NCBI GenBank assembly: GCA_905233985.1
Contig: CAJOFA010000023.1
Coordinates: 1-53,771 of the forward strand
DNA: 53,771 bases
Source of the DNA: an uncultured Prevotella sp.
Lineage (GTDB): Bacteria > Bacteroidota > Bacteroidia > Bacteroidales > Bacteroidaceae
Direction of reading: 5' to 3'
Shown here: piece after piece, positions 28,068-35,944 of the stretch
How positions within the stretch are numbered: position 1 is the stretch's first letter
Layout: each line of letters begins with the position of its first letter
Notes under the pieces: model-generated
What the model saw: the letters and a program-made list of their open reading frames with translations, nothing else
Database searches by the model: none
Told to the model about the DNA's origin: nothing
Made by a program: the position numbers and the translations under genes

Positions 28068-30011
28068 ATGAAACAGACAATGTTTGTGCCTGGTCGCCTG
28101 TGCCTTTTCGGTGAGCATACGGACTGGGCAGGAAAATACCGCACGATGAATGCGGACATCGCCCCTGGCGCAGCCATCGTGACGGGTATTGAACAGGGCA
28201 TCTATGCCGAAGTGGAGAAATCACCTATCTTCGAGATGTACAGCGAAGCCCCTGAAATCAAGGGCGTCTGGCAGGACTTTGCCTGCCGCATGAACGAGAC
28301 GGAACTGAAGGGCGTGGCCAAGAGCGGTTCGTTCTTCAGCTACTGCGCTGGTGTGGCATCCTACATGCTGGAGTGGTACCAGGTGGGTGGCGTGAAGATT
28401 ACCCTGAAGAAGATGACGCTGCCCATGAAGAGCGGCCTGTCGTCGTCGGCAGCCATCTGCGTCCTCGTGGCACGAGCCTTCAACAAGATTTACAATCTCA
28501 ACCTGAACACGATGGGCGAGATGAACATCGCCTACCTCGGCGAGTTGCGCACCAGCAGCCGTTGCGGTCGTCTGGATCAGGCGTGCGCCTTCGGCGTGAA
28601 GCCTAACCTGATGATTTTCGACGGCGACGAGATAGAGGTGAAGACGCTGAACGTGAAGAAGCACCTCTACTGGGTGTTTGCCGACCTGTGTGCCCAGAAA
28701 GACACCATCAAGATTCTGCGTGACCTGAACAAGGGCTTCCCCTTCGCCTCCAACGAGCTGGAGAAGCAGGAACAGCAAGCGCTGGGTGAGGACAACCGGA
28801 AGATAATCGACCGCGCCATCAAATACATGGCCGACGGCGATGCGGAGGCCTTGGGACAGCTGATGACGGAGGCCCAGGAGCTCTTCGACCGCGCAGTGGC
28901 TCCCATGTGTCCCGAGGAGCTGACCTCGCCGAAGCTGCATGAGGTGCTGGCCGACCCGACCATCAGGCAATGGACCTACGGCGGCAAGGGTGTCGGCTCG
29001 CAGGGCGACGGCAGCATACAGTTCCTGGCCAAAGACAAAGAGTGCCAGCAGAAAGCCATCGACTACCTGAACAGCAAGGGTATGAGAGCCTATCCGCTGA
29101 CGCTGCGTCCCGTCCATACGGTACGCAAAGCCATCATCCCCGTGGCAGGCTTCGGCACCAGGCTCTACCCTGCCTCACGCGCCTTGAAGAAAGACTTTTT
29201 CCCCATTCCCGACACGGACGGCATGGTGAAGCCAGTCATCCTCATCCTGCTGGAGGAGCTGGTCAAGAGCGGCATTGAGGAGATATGCCTGGTATTAGGC
29301 TCCCAGGAGGAGCGCCTGAAATACCGCGACTTCTTCGAGACACCCCTGCCCGAGGAACACCTACAGAAGCTGAACGCGGAGATGCAGGAGTATGAGAACC
29401 GCATCCTGTCCATCGGCAAGCGCCTGCGCTACGTCTATCAGCGTGAGAAGCGCGGCTTCGGCCATGCAGTCTATCAGGCCGTCGATTTTGCCAACAACGA
29501 GCCCGTGCTGCTGCTGTTGGGCGACACGCTGTACCGCAGCACCACCAACAAGCCCTGCACGCTGCAGCTGATAGAGAAATACGAGCAGTACAACCGTCTG
29601 ATGGTAGCCGTCCATGACATCCCGCTGGCAACTGTCTCCCGCTACGGCATCCTGTCAGGCACCTGGGAGGACAAGGACGAGACAGAGCTGAGCGTGAGCA
29701 ACATGACCGAGAAGCCCAGCCCCTCGTTTGCCGAGGACTTCCTGGGCGTGAAGTGCAAGGACGGCCAGAAGAAATACATGTCCGTCTTCGGTCAGTACAT
29801 CCTGACGCCAGAAGTCTTCGAGCAGCTGCATCAGGACATCACGAACGCCACAGACCCGACGAAGGAGATAGAACTGACAGCCGCGCTGGAGAAGGTGCGC
29901 GAGCAGTCAGGCATGATTGGCGTCAGACTTCAGGGCCGCATGTACGACATGGGCAACTACCAAGCCTTCATGGAGTGCGTGAGCGAGTATGCCAAAGAGC
30001 CTAAGGCGTAG
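28068..30011 (+). CDS. Bifunctional GHMP sugar kinase-nucleotidyltransferase fusion
   Basis: The 647-residue protein has two enzyme domains. Residues 1-350 are a GHMP kinase: PGRLCLFGEHTDW (8-20), the ATP loop LPMKSGLSSSAA (118-129) and GGKGVGSQGDG near 305. Residues 354-640 are a GalU-like nucleotidyltransferase: IIPVAGFGTRLYPASRALKK, then LLLLGDTLYRS and YDMGNYQAFMECV. Together they would phosphorylate a free sugar at C1 and activate it with a nucleotide, a salvage route. This is the reverse domain order of Bacteroides Fkp (fucose). UDP-glucuronate or UDP-galactose are candidate products; not proven. It lies 17 bp after cydB. Confidence 0.82.
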   Translation: MKQTMFVPGRLCLFGEHTDWAGKYRTMNADIAPGAAIVTGIEQGIYAEVEKSPIFEMYSEAPEIKGVWQDFACRMNETELKGVAKSGSFFSYCAGVASYMLEWYQVGGVKITLKKMTLPMKSGLSSSAAICVLVARAFNKIYNLNLNTMGEMNIAYLGELRTSSRCGRLDQACAFGVKPNLMIFDGDEIEVKTLNVKKHLYWVFADLCAQKDTIKILRDLNKGFPFASNELEKQEQQALGEDNRKIIDRAIKYMADGDAEALGQLMTEAQELFDRAVAPMCPEELTSPKLHEVLADPTIRQWTYGGKGVGSQGDGSIQFLAKDKECQQKAIDYLNSKGMRAYPLTLRPVHTVRKAIIPVAGFGTRLYPASRALKKDFFPIPDTDGMVKPVILILLEELVKSGIEEICLVLGSQEERLKYRDFFETPLPEEHLQKLNAEMQEYENRILSIGKRLRYVYQREKRGFGHAVYQAVDFANNEPVLLLLGDTLYRSTTNKPCTLQLIEKYEQYNRLMVAVHDIPLATVSRYGILSGTWEDKDETELSVSNMTEKPSPSFAEDFLGVKCKDGQKKYMSVFGQYILTPEVFEQLHQDITNATDPTKEIELTAALEKVREQSGMIGVRLQGRMYDMGNYQAFMECVSEYAKEPKA

Positions 30012-30020
30012 AATTTTATA

Positions 30021-30093
30021 TCTCGCGCAGAGCCGCGGAGTTTCACGGAGTTTTTATATTCTTCTCTGCCTCACTCTGCGCCTCCGCGCGAGA
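30021..30093. repeat. Imperfect inverted repeat (CTCTGCG/CTCCGCG type)
   Basis: The arms 30021-30040 and 30074-30093 are complementary at 17 of 20 positions and flank a T-rich centre. Each arm is built of ctctgcg/ctccgcg units. It follows the kinase-nucleotidyltransferase gene by about 10 bp and is followed by an A run, so it may also terminate transcription. Confidence 0.65.
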
Positions 30094-30226
30094 TTAAAAA
30101 AACTCGAAAACCCCTCTTTTACGCATGATTTTAAACACGAATGGCCACGTTCCGAGCTTGCTCGCCTGAGCACCTATAAGAGAAAACAATAAGCGAAGAA
30201 TTGCTCACAAAACGACTATACCTTGT

Positions 30227-30292
30227 TGACCAAATTCGGCGGAATTGGTGACCAAATTCGGCGATTTTGCTTATCAAATCCGGCGACTTTGG
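30227..30292. repeat. Three tandem 22-bp repeats
   Basis: Units start at 30227, 30249 and 30271. The first two share tgaccaaattcggcg; the third reads ttatcaaatccggcg. The exact 22-bp spacing is kept while the sequence drifts. Confidence 0.75.
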
Positions 30293-30349
30293 TCGTACGC
30301 AAAATTAGAAAAGCAATGTAAAGGATAATTACAACGACCCCAAAAGCAA

Positions 30350-30451
30350 ACAATGGTTGTCTCGTGTTGAGGCAACCATTGTCTGCACGTGAGAGAATCA
30401 TCTCCTGCAGCCGAGCCAACCATCGCCTCAACGCCAGACGATGATTGGCTC
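30350..30451. other. Two neighbouring hairpins with complementary loops
   Basis: Hairpin 1 has a 10-bp perfect stem (30350-30359 and 30373-30382). Hairpin 2 has 13-nt arms with one mismatch (30413-30425 and 30439-30451). Loop 1 contains GTTGAGG(C) (30366-30373) and loop 2 contains (G)CCTCAAC (30425-30432), so the loops could pair over 7-8 bp. This could be a structured RNA or a degenerate palindromic repeat. Confidence 0.4.
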
Positions 30452-30626
30452 AAGCCGAGAGAGGCATAGGCTTAGTTAAAGTGGATCAGCAGCGCTCAGC
30501 TCTGCCGCTTTGTACCTTCAGGTCAAAGAAGATTTAGTTCAACGGCCCGAAGGGGAAAGTCCGCTCGGCTCAGTCGCTTGCCTTAGCAAGAACCGTCACT
30601 TTTTTTTTGAGCGGGCGGTTTCAGAC

Positions 30627-32210
30627 CTAATCTAAATATTTTTTCTTTGTTTCCCCGTTTTTATACTTGATGATATTTATGCCAGACTTAAGATGAGGCA
30701 GTCTTTTACCGTTTGTGTCGAATATCATCCAGGGGGCCTCGACTGTTGTTGACGACAGGATGCCCGAAAGTTCCATATCATCAACAATATGAATAAATCT
30801 TTTCCAATGCTCTGCCGTGGCGTAGTTCTGCAGACATCCTGATGGTACATGCAGTGTTGCATTCTTATAGTTTTTTTCGGTGAACGTATTTTCAAAAATC
30901 TCTGTGGGGATGGAAGAACGAACATAGACATCTGCTATAACGAAACAACCACAAAAGGCAGCACTACCAATCGTTTCCACACCATCACCTATCGTAATTG
31001 ATTTCAACTGTTCACAACTTTCGAAAGCATCCCCACCAATAGAGGTCACACTGTTAGGGATAACTAAATCGTTCAGAGCACAGCAACCGTAGAACGCTGC
31101 ATCGCTAATGGTTTCAATACTTTCGCCTAAAAGCAGCGATTTCAGCCTTGTGCAATATGTGAATGCCATTTCACCTATCATTTTTACATGATTGCCTATA
31201 ACCAAAGATTCCACTTGATTACAATAGGCGAATGCTTGTTTCTCTATACTTACTACACCATCGCCTATCACTATCGTCTTGAGGCTCTTACAATTTTCGA
31301 AAGCTCCTTCTCCAATGGTAGTCTCACCATTCCCAAAAATAATGATGTCTGTAAGTCCTGTACCATAAAAGGCGTTCATTCCGATAGATTTCACATTGTT
31401 AGGAATAATTATTTCTTCCAGTTGATAACAATTAGCGAAGGCACCAGTACCAATAGATTCCACGCCTTCGCCCAAGGTCACAGAGCTTACCCCTCCACAA
31501 TCAAGGAATGCCCTGTCGCCTATCGTCTTTACATTTATCGTCACCGATTCTATCCGCCAGCTATAGTGGAAAGCTGACTCACCTATGCTCACCACTCCAT
31601 CGCCTATTTCAACTGTCTTGAGATTCTCACAACTCTTGAATGCCTCTTTGTCAATAGCTGTCTTACCATTTCCTTGAATATTCACAGAAGTCAGGCCTGT
31701 ATAAGAAAAAGCAGCCTCTCCAATCTCATTTATGCTCATGGGGAAATCTATTGTTTCTAAATTAGAGCATGCCAAAAAAGCCCATTGGTCAATATACTCC
31801 AGACCCTCAGAAATGATGACAGACGATAAAGAACTGCACCCCTGAAAGGTGGAGAATTCTATCCGCTTCACACTATTGGGTATGTTAACCGATTTAAGAC
31901 TTGTACAACCATAAAATGCCGATTTTCCAATATACGTCATCGATTCTGGCAGGGTTATATTCTTCAAGCCTGTACAATTTTTGAAAGCAAAATCGGAAAT
32001 ATGAATGACATTACACGTCACACCTAAACATTCAATGGTAGGAGGAATAATCACGTGACCAGAATAACCATCATCTTTTGCTATGACTTCAGCGGTTTGT
32101 TCATCAGTGTTGTAAGAGTAATTGATGCCGCCAAGCAAAGCTTGACCTTCATAAGCACTGGCCATTAAGGGAAGGAGTGGCAGCACGAATAATAATATAA
32201 GTTTTTTCAT
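30627..32210 (-). CDS. BspA-type leucine-rich repeat surface protein
   Basis: The 527-residue protein has a signal peptide (MKKLILLFVLPLLPLMASA) and about sixteen LRR_5 (BspA/TpLRR) repeats of 22-25 residues with the core IGxxAFxxCxxLxxVxIPxx, from about residue 70 to 440. The last 35 residues (IFDTNGKRLPHLKSGINII) resemble the tail of Prevotella type IX secretion signals. Such proteins sit on the surface and bind host or bacterial partners. Start choice: ATG 32210 gives a better signal peptide than ATG 32216. A long structured leader precedes it. Confidence 0.88.
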   Translation of the reverse strand: MKKLILLFVLPLLPLMASAYEGQALLGGINYSYNTDEQTAEVIAKDDGYSGHVIIPPTIECLGVTCNVIHISDFAFKNCTGLKNITLPESMTYIGKSAFYGCTSLKSVNIPNSVKRIEFSTFQGCSSLSSVIISEGLEYIDQWAFLACSNLETIDFPMSINEIGEAAFSYTGLTSVNIQGNGKTAIDKEAFKSCENLKTVEIGDGVVSIGESAFHYSWRIESVTINVKTIGDRAFLDCGGVSSVTLGEGVESIGTGAFANCYQLEEIIIPNNVKSIGMNAFYGTGLTDIIIFGNGETTIGEGAFENCKSLKTIVIGDGVVSIEKQAFAYCNQVESLVIGNHVKMIGEMAFTYCTRLKSLLLGESIETISDAAFYGCCALNDLVIPNSVTSIGGDAFESCEQLKSITIGDGVETIGSAAFCGCFVIADVYVRSSIPTEIFENTFTEKNYKNATLHVPSGCLQNYATAEHWKRFIHIVDDMELSGILSSTTVEAPWMIFDTNGKRLPHLKSGINIIKYKNGETKKKYLD

Positions 32211-32212
32211 AA

Positions 32213-32338
32213 TCATAGAGTTTTTGTTAGTATTCTCGTTTTGAATAGGACAAAAAAACGTGGACTACTTACTTCGTTTATGTTCACCAGGTATCGGCAA
32301 ACACCTTGCAATCTTAAACGAGTAAAAGTCCACGCCAT
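32213..32338 (-). CDS. Possible 41-codon upstream ORF in the BspA-like leader
   Basis: ATG 32338 opens a 41-codon frame that reads through both arms of the leader hairpin and its T run. It ends in TGA at 32215-32213, overlapping the ATG at 32216 as ATGA. No similarity is recognised and no clear ribosome site is seen. It may be a coupling ORF or chance. Confidence 0.3.
   Translation of the reverse strand: MAWTFTRLRLQGVCRYLVNINEVSSPRFFVLFKTRILTKTL
32252..32334 (-). terminator. Leader terminator/attenuator of the BspA-like gene
   Basis: On the minus strand the arms 32315-32334 and 32259-32280 pair over CGTGGACT, TTACT and CGTTTA (19 bp, small bulges), with a 34-nt loop, and are followed directly by seven T (32258-32252). 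It lies about 160 nt after the promoter and about 40 nt before the start codon, where an attenuator would sit. Confidence 0.65.
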
Positions 32339-32407
32339 CAGGCGCGAACTCCAACTTCAGTTCTTGATTGCTCTTGTGAAATTTTGCCGATTTCGATAAA
32401 GCAAGAA

Positions 32408-32425
32408 TCAAAAGTGGACGTTCAT
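32408..32425 (-). CDS. Possible five-codon leader peptide ORF (MNVHF)
   Basis: ATG AAC GTC CAC TTT TGA is preceded by an A-rich AAAAAGGA stretch on the minus strand. It spans GTCCAC (32414-32419), which can pair with GTGGAC in the 5' arm of the downstream terminator. Very short, so chance is a real alternative. Confidence 0.25.
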   Translation of the reverse strand: MNVHF

Positions 32426-32500
32426 CCTTATGTCCTTTTTATGTTATCTTAGCCCATAGGCGGTATAGTTTTTAGAGGGTTTGACATTTGTTTGATGGGA

Positions 32501-32531
32501 CAAAGATAGTGCAAAATTTCGATTTAGCAAA
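32501..32531 (-). promoter_or_regulatory. Promoter of the BspA-like gene
   Basis: On the minus strand TTTG (32528-32531), 19 bp, TATCTTTG (32501-32508), a perfect consensus. The expected start near 32494 gives a leader of about 280 nt. Confidence 0.8.
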
Positions 32532-32628
32532 GAAAAAGGCAAAAAAATTAACGGCTATGGATTTGTGAGGATGAAAAGGAAAGGGTGAGACGTAATCTCG
32601 TCAAAATTCGGTAATTTCTTTGTTTTTC

Positions 32629-32659
32629 TTTGCATTTTGTCCGTTTTTCACTACCTTTG
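32629..32659 (+). promoter_or_regulatory. Promoter of the NhaC-family gene
   Basis: TTTG (32629-32632), 19 bp, TACCTTTG (32652-32659). The box ends only 12 bp before ATG 32672, so the 5' untranslated region would be very short. This also rules out the in-frame start at 32630. Confidence 0.75.
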
Positions 32660-32671
32660 CAGACGAAACGC

Positions 32672-33952
32672 ATGCAAATGAAAAAGGGAGTGTTAGCATT
32701 ATCGCCGTTGGCGGTGTTCATCGTACTTTATTTGGTGACGAGCATCATTGCGAACGACTTTTATAAAGTACCTATTACCGTGGCTTTTATGGCAGCCTCG
32801 GTATATGCCGTCATCATCACGGGCGGCATACCGCTGAGGAAACGCATCGACGTGTTCAGCAGCGGAGCGGCTACGGGGCAAATGATGCTGATGATATGGA
32901 TTTTCGTGCTGGCAGGGGCCTTTGCCCATTCTGCCAAGACGATGGGTGCCATTGATGCCACCGTCAACCTGACTCTCACATTGCTGCCCGGCAACATGCT
33001 GTTGGCAGGACTGTTCCTCGCGGCCTGCTTCATCTCGCTCAGCGTGGGAACCAGTGTGGGTACCATCGTGGCACTCACGCCCATTGCGGCGGGCATTGCC
33101 ACCCAGACGGACATCAGCGCACCGCTCATTACGGCAGTTATCGTGGGCGGAAGCTTCTTCGGTGACAACCTGTCATTCATCTCCGACACAACCATTGTCG
33201 CCACCTCTACACAGGGCTGCCGACTGAGTGACAAGTTCCGCGTCAACTCTTTTATCGTCGTACCCGCTGCACTACTGATACTGGTGATTTACATTTTCTT
33301 AGGTAGTGGCATTAATTCCCCCCAGAACGTTCCGGAAGTGGAATATGTGAAAGTCATTCCTTATGTGGTTGTGCTGCTGACGGCTATCTTCGGCATGAAC
33401 GTGATGGCGGTGCTGACGCTGGGCATCATTCTGACTGGCTTCATCGGCATCTGCAACGGCGCCTTCGACGTCTTCGGCTGGTTTTCAGCTATGGGAACGG
33501 GCATCACGGGCATGGGTGAGCTGATTATCATTACCATGATGGCCGGAGGACTGCTGGAACTCATTAAGCATAACGGCGGCATTGACTACATCATCAGCCA
33601 CATGACACGCCACATCCACAGCAAACGGGGAGCAGAACTGTCGATTGGTGCCCTCGTGTCGTTCATCAACGTCTGCACAGCCAACAACACCGTCGCCATC
33701 CTCACCGTGGGCGGCATAGCCAAACAGGTGGGTGACCGCTACGGGGTGGACAACCGTAAGTGCGCCTCCATACTCGACACCTATTCCTGTATGATGCAGG
33801 GAGTGCTGCCCTATGGTGCCCAGCTACTCATGGCGGCAGGACTGGCACAGCTGAACCCCATCAGCATCGTGCCCTATCTCTACTATCCGCTGGCCATCGG
33901 TATTGCGGCTACGCTCTCCATCCTGCTTCGATACCCAAGACGGTACTCATAA
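32672..33952 (+). CDS. NhaC family sodium/proton antiporter
   Basis: About 426 residues with eleven or so hydrophobic helices. Conserved NhaC-type segments include LSVGTSVGTIVALTPIAAGI, VGGSFFGDNLSFISDTT and VSFINVCTANNTVAILTVGG. It would export sodium in exchange for protons at the inner membrane; a related amino-acid antiporter role is possible. ATG 32678 is an alternative start. It is followed by a TTCATAG tandem repeat. Confidence 0.87.
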   Translation: MQMKKGVLALSPLAVFIVLYLVTSIIANDFYKVPITVAFMAASVYAVIITGGIPLRKRIDVFSSGAATGQMMLMIWIFVLAGAFAHSAKTMGAIDATVNLTLTLLPGNMLLAGLFLAACFISLSVGTSVGTIVALTPIAAGIATQTDISAPLITAVIVGGSFFGDNLSFISDTTIVATSTQGCRLSDKFRVNSFIVVPAALLILVIYIFLGSGINSPQNVPEVEYVKVIPYVVVLLTAIFGMNVMAVLTLGIILTGFIGICNGAFDVFGWFSAMGTGITGMGELIIITMMAGGLLELIKHNGGIDYIISHMTRHIHSKRGAELSIGALVSFINVCTANNTVAILTVGGIAKQVGDRYGVDNRKCASILDTYSCMMQGVLPYGAQLLMAAGLAQLNPISIVPYLYYPLAIGIAATLSILLRYPRRYS

Positions 33953-33954
33953 GT

Positions 33955-34010
33955 TCATAGTTCATAGTTCATAGTTCATAGTTCATAGTTCAAAATTCAA
34001 AGTTCAAAAT
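33955..34010. repeat. TTCATAG/TTCAAAA degenerate tandem repeat
   Basis: Five copies of a 9-bp unit (agttcatag overlapping) pass into ttcaaaattcaaagttcaaaat. It fills nearly the whole gap between the antiporter and the next gene. Confidence 0.9.
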
Positions 34011-34012
34011 AT

Positions 34013-34852
34013 ATGAATGTCATAGAACGTAATTTCTTCCGTCTGCTCCGCGCAGGGGCATTTACCAATGAGGAGCCCATTGAACCGATGTCACCCTGGA
34101 AGTGGCGCCGGCTCTACCAGATAGCTGTCATGCTGAACGTAGCCCGTCAAATCGGAGGCGGTGTGGAGGCCTGTCAACAGGAGTATTTTGTGAGCATCAT
34201 GCCCACAGACATGAAAGAGAAATGGGCAAAGGCAAAGAGCGCACCTGTTCAGGACAAGATGGTGAACACCGACGATGAGGAGGAGGGTGACAACGTGACA
34301 AGTCTCACCAATCCCCTACTCGACCGTAAACTACAGGCTATTATGGACGCTGAATCTGATTCGAGCGAGACACCCACGCGACTGATGTTGCTCAATATAG
34401 TACTCAACACGCGAAACATACTGAATGAAGGCATTGCGCTGCCGTTGCTCATTGAACTGGGACAGATGACGAGAAACACCGCCAGTCCTATTGACTATGA
34501 CAAGCTGGGCGGGTGGATCAAGGACTTGCGGCTCCAGCCGATGGCCGACCTGTTGGGAACGCTGCTGGTGCTGCTGTTGGGATTCAAGCAGGAGGAGATA
34601 CACTTCATGAAGAAGATGCTGACCAAGCCCGCACAACAACTGACTGCAGACATGTTCCGCATGTCGAAGGAAGCATCGGACGAATGGCTCGTCACTCAAA
34701 GCAGCGACCAGATTTTTGCACGCAGCACCAACTCACGCGCCATGTTCTGGCATGTGGGACACTCTGCACGCTACTCCCGGCTCTATCCTTCGGAAGCGCT
34801 CACTAACTTCTTCAAGAGTTTCGCCCATTCCCTCTCGCATATCGAGGAATAA
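34013..34852 (+). CDS. Conserved hypothetical cytoplasmic protein
   Basis: The 279-residue protein has no signal peptide or membrane segment and looks mostly helical. Recognisable stretches are WKWRRLYQIAVMLNVARQIG near the N-terminus and NSRAMFWHVGHSARYSRLYP near the C-terminus, with an acidic linker (NTDDEEEGDN) at about 83-92. I do not recognise the family. It begins right after a tandem repeat and converges with the zinc-ribbon gene, 6 bp away. Confidence 0.65.
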   Translation: MNVIERNFFRLLRAGAFTNEEPIEPMSPWKWRRLYQIAVMLNVARQIGGGVEACQQEYFVSIMPTDMKEKWAKAKSAPVQDKMVNTDDEEEGDNVTSLTNPLLDRKLQAIMDAESDSSETPTRLMLLNIVLNTRNILNEGIALPLLIELGQMTRNTASPIDYDKLGGWIKDLRLQPMADLLGTLLVLLLGFKQEEIHFMKKMLTKPAQQLTADMFRMSKEASDEWLVTQSSDQIFARSTNSRAMFWHVGHSARYSRLYPSEALTNFFKSFAHSLSHIEE

Positions 34853-34858
34853 GACGCT

Positions 34859-35836
34859 TTATTTCTTTTTGGTTTCAGCAGGTTTCTTCGGGGTTGAGGC
34901 AGCTGGTTTCGGAGTCGAAGCAGCTGGCTTGGATGTGGTTGCCGGCTTTGTGGTGGTAGCCGATGGCTTAGGAGCCGGCGTTGCGGGCTTCGACTGTTCC
35001 TCGGCCTTTTTCTTCTCCACAGCAGCAATGCTGTCCTTACGTGCCTGTTCCTCTGCCTCCTGACGCGTCTTGATTTCGTTCATCTTCATCGTGGCCTCGT
35101 CGGAATGGTCGCCTTGATTGGCATAGTTCTTCAAATATGCCTCATAGGATGCCACCGTGTTCAGCTCAGCAGCCTTTGCCCAGTCAAGCGAGTCAAGCAT
35201 CAGCTTTGCTTCCTTCACATGCATGTTCGTAGGATACTTCTCGATGAAGGCGGCTATCTTGTTCCGGTTCTTGCTACTATAGACACTATCCCACTCTTTC
35301 TCCACTTTCTTCAAGCGCTTCAACATAGCTTCCACGCTGTCACGCCGCTCCAACGGCGCATCCTTATAGCGCAACAGATAATCGTTGAGAATGAGCGGTT
35401 CGTTGCTGGAGACGGCACGTTCGAAAGCATCTATCTCGTTCTGCGTGTCCATCTTCTGCATCATGTAGAGACCGAGGAAAACGAGTGCCAACGAGAACAC
35501 CAATGCACTACCGAAAACCACGAAACCCACATGACGGTTTTTCTTTCCGTCCTCCCTAGGAGTCTCCTCAGTAGCACGTCTCTCTGCCCCTTCCAACTCT
35601 CCCAAGCGGGAGGGCTTGGTCTTCCCCCCTTGGGGGGACATGAGGGGGGCTACCTGGGCAACTGACGAAGTAAGTGGTTCGTGACAGTTGGGACAGGTGT
35701 CATAACATAATAGCGTCTGTTCACCACACGAGGGACAACGGGTGATATTTCCCATGATTTCGATGCCGCAGCTTGGGCATACTTTTGCGTGGTCGCTGAC
35801 CTGATGACCACATTCCGGACATTTTATGATTGCCAT
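34859..35836 (-). CDS. Zinc-ribbon membrane protein with low-complexity tail
   Basis: The 325-residue protein begins with two zinc ribbons (Cys 6, 9, 20, 23 and Cys 34, 37, 48, 51). A linker (65-99), one membrane helix (103-124), a helical region and a Lys/Pro/Ala tail (from about 282) follow. The linker codons for MSPQGGKTKPSRLGELEG match a cccccttggggg-type intergenic repeat, so it appears inserted. Role unknown; similar proteins are often stress or envelope related. A -7 element TATCTTTG lies at 35888-35895. Confidence 0.75.
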   Translation of the reverse strand: MAIIKCPECGHQVSDHAKVCPSCGIEIMGNITRCPSCGEQTLLCYDTCPNCHEPLTSSVAQVAPLMSPQGGKTKPSRLGELEGAERRATEETPREDGKKNRHVGFVVFGSALVFSLALVFLGLYMMQKMDTQNEIDAFERAVSSNEPLILNDYLLRYKDAPLERRDSVEAMLKRLKKVEKEWDSVYSSKNRNKIAAFIEKYPTNMHVKEAKLMLDSLDWAKAAELNTVASYEAYLKNYANQGDHSDEATMKMNEIKTRQEAEEQARKDSIAAVEKKKAEEQSKPATPAPKPSATTTKPATTSKPAASTPKPAASTPKKPAETKKK

Positions 35837-35944
35837 AATCTACTGAGTCTTTTATATCATTTTGACCTTATCTGTCAAATTTTCGTGCAAAGATAACAAA
35901 ATATCCATATTTTTACGTATCTTTGCCGCAAAATATTAAGCATT

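Larger units (their letters stand above)
30094..30626. other. Gene-free intergenic region with repeats and hairpins
   Basis: No convincing coding sequence is present: the only open frame of note (30216-30431, minus) runs through 22-bp repeats whose period is not a multiple of three. Visible structure is the triple repeat at 30227-30292 and the hairpin pair at 30350-30451. The part 30452-30626 holds only short 5-bp hairpins (for example cttgc/gcaag near 30579-30593). I do not recognise RNase P, tmRNA, 6S or SRP RNA here. Confidence 0.6.

Noticed and set aside
28221..29117. 298-codon open frame on the minus strand
   Set aside because: It lies opposite the kinase-nucleotidyltransferase gene and has no motifs.
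30216..30431. 71-codon frame with a hydrophobic stretch in the intergenic region
   Set aside because: It runs through 22-bp repeats, whose length is not a multiple of three, and a hairpin; no start context.
30520..30626. GGGGAAAGTCCG, which recalls part of RNase P RNA
   Set aside because: The other RNase P core motifs are missing and the region is too short.
33955..34010. Possible CRISPR-like array
   Set aside because: Units are 9 bp and contiguous with no spacers; no cas genes in the window.
34859..35836. Zinc-ribbon protein as a secretion or DNA-binding factor
   Set aside because: Zinc ribbons plus one membrane helix do not define a function; left unnamed.
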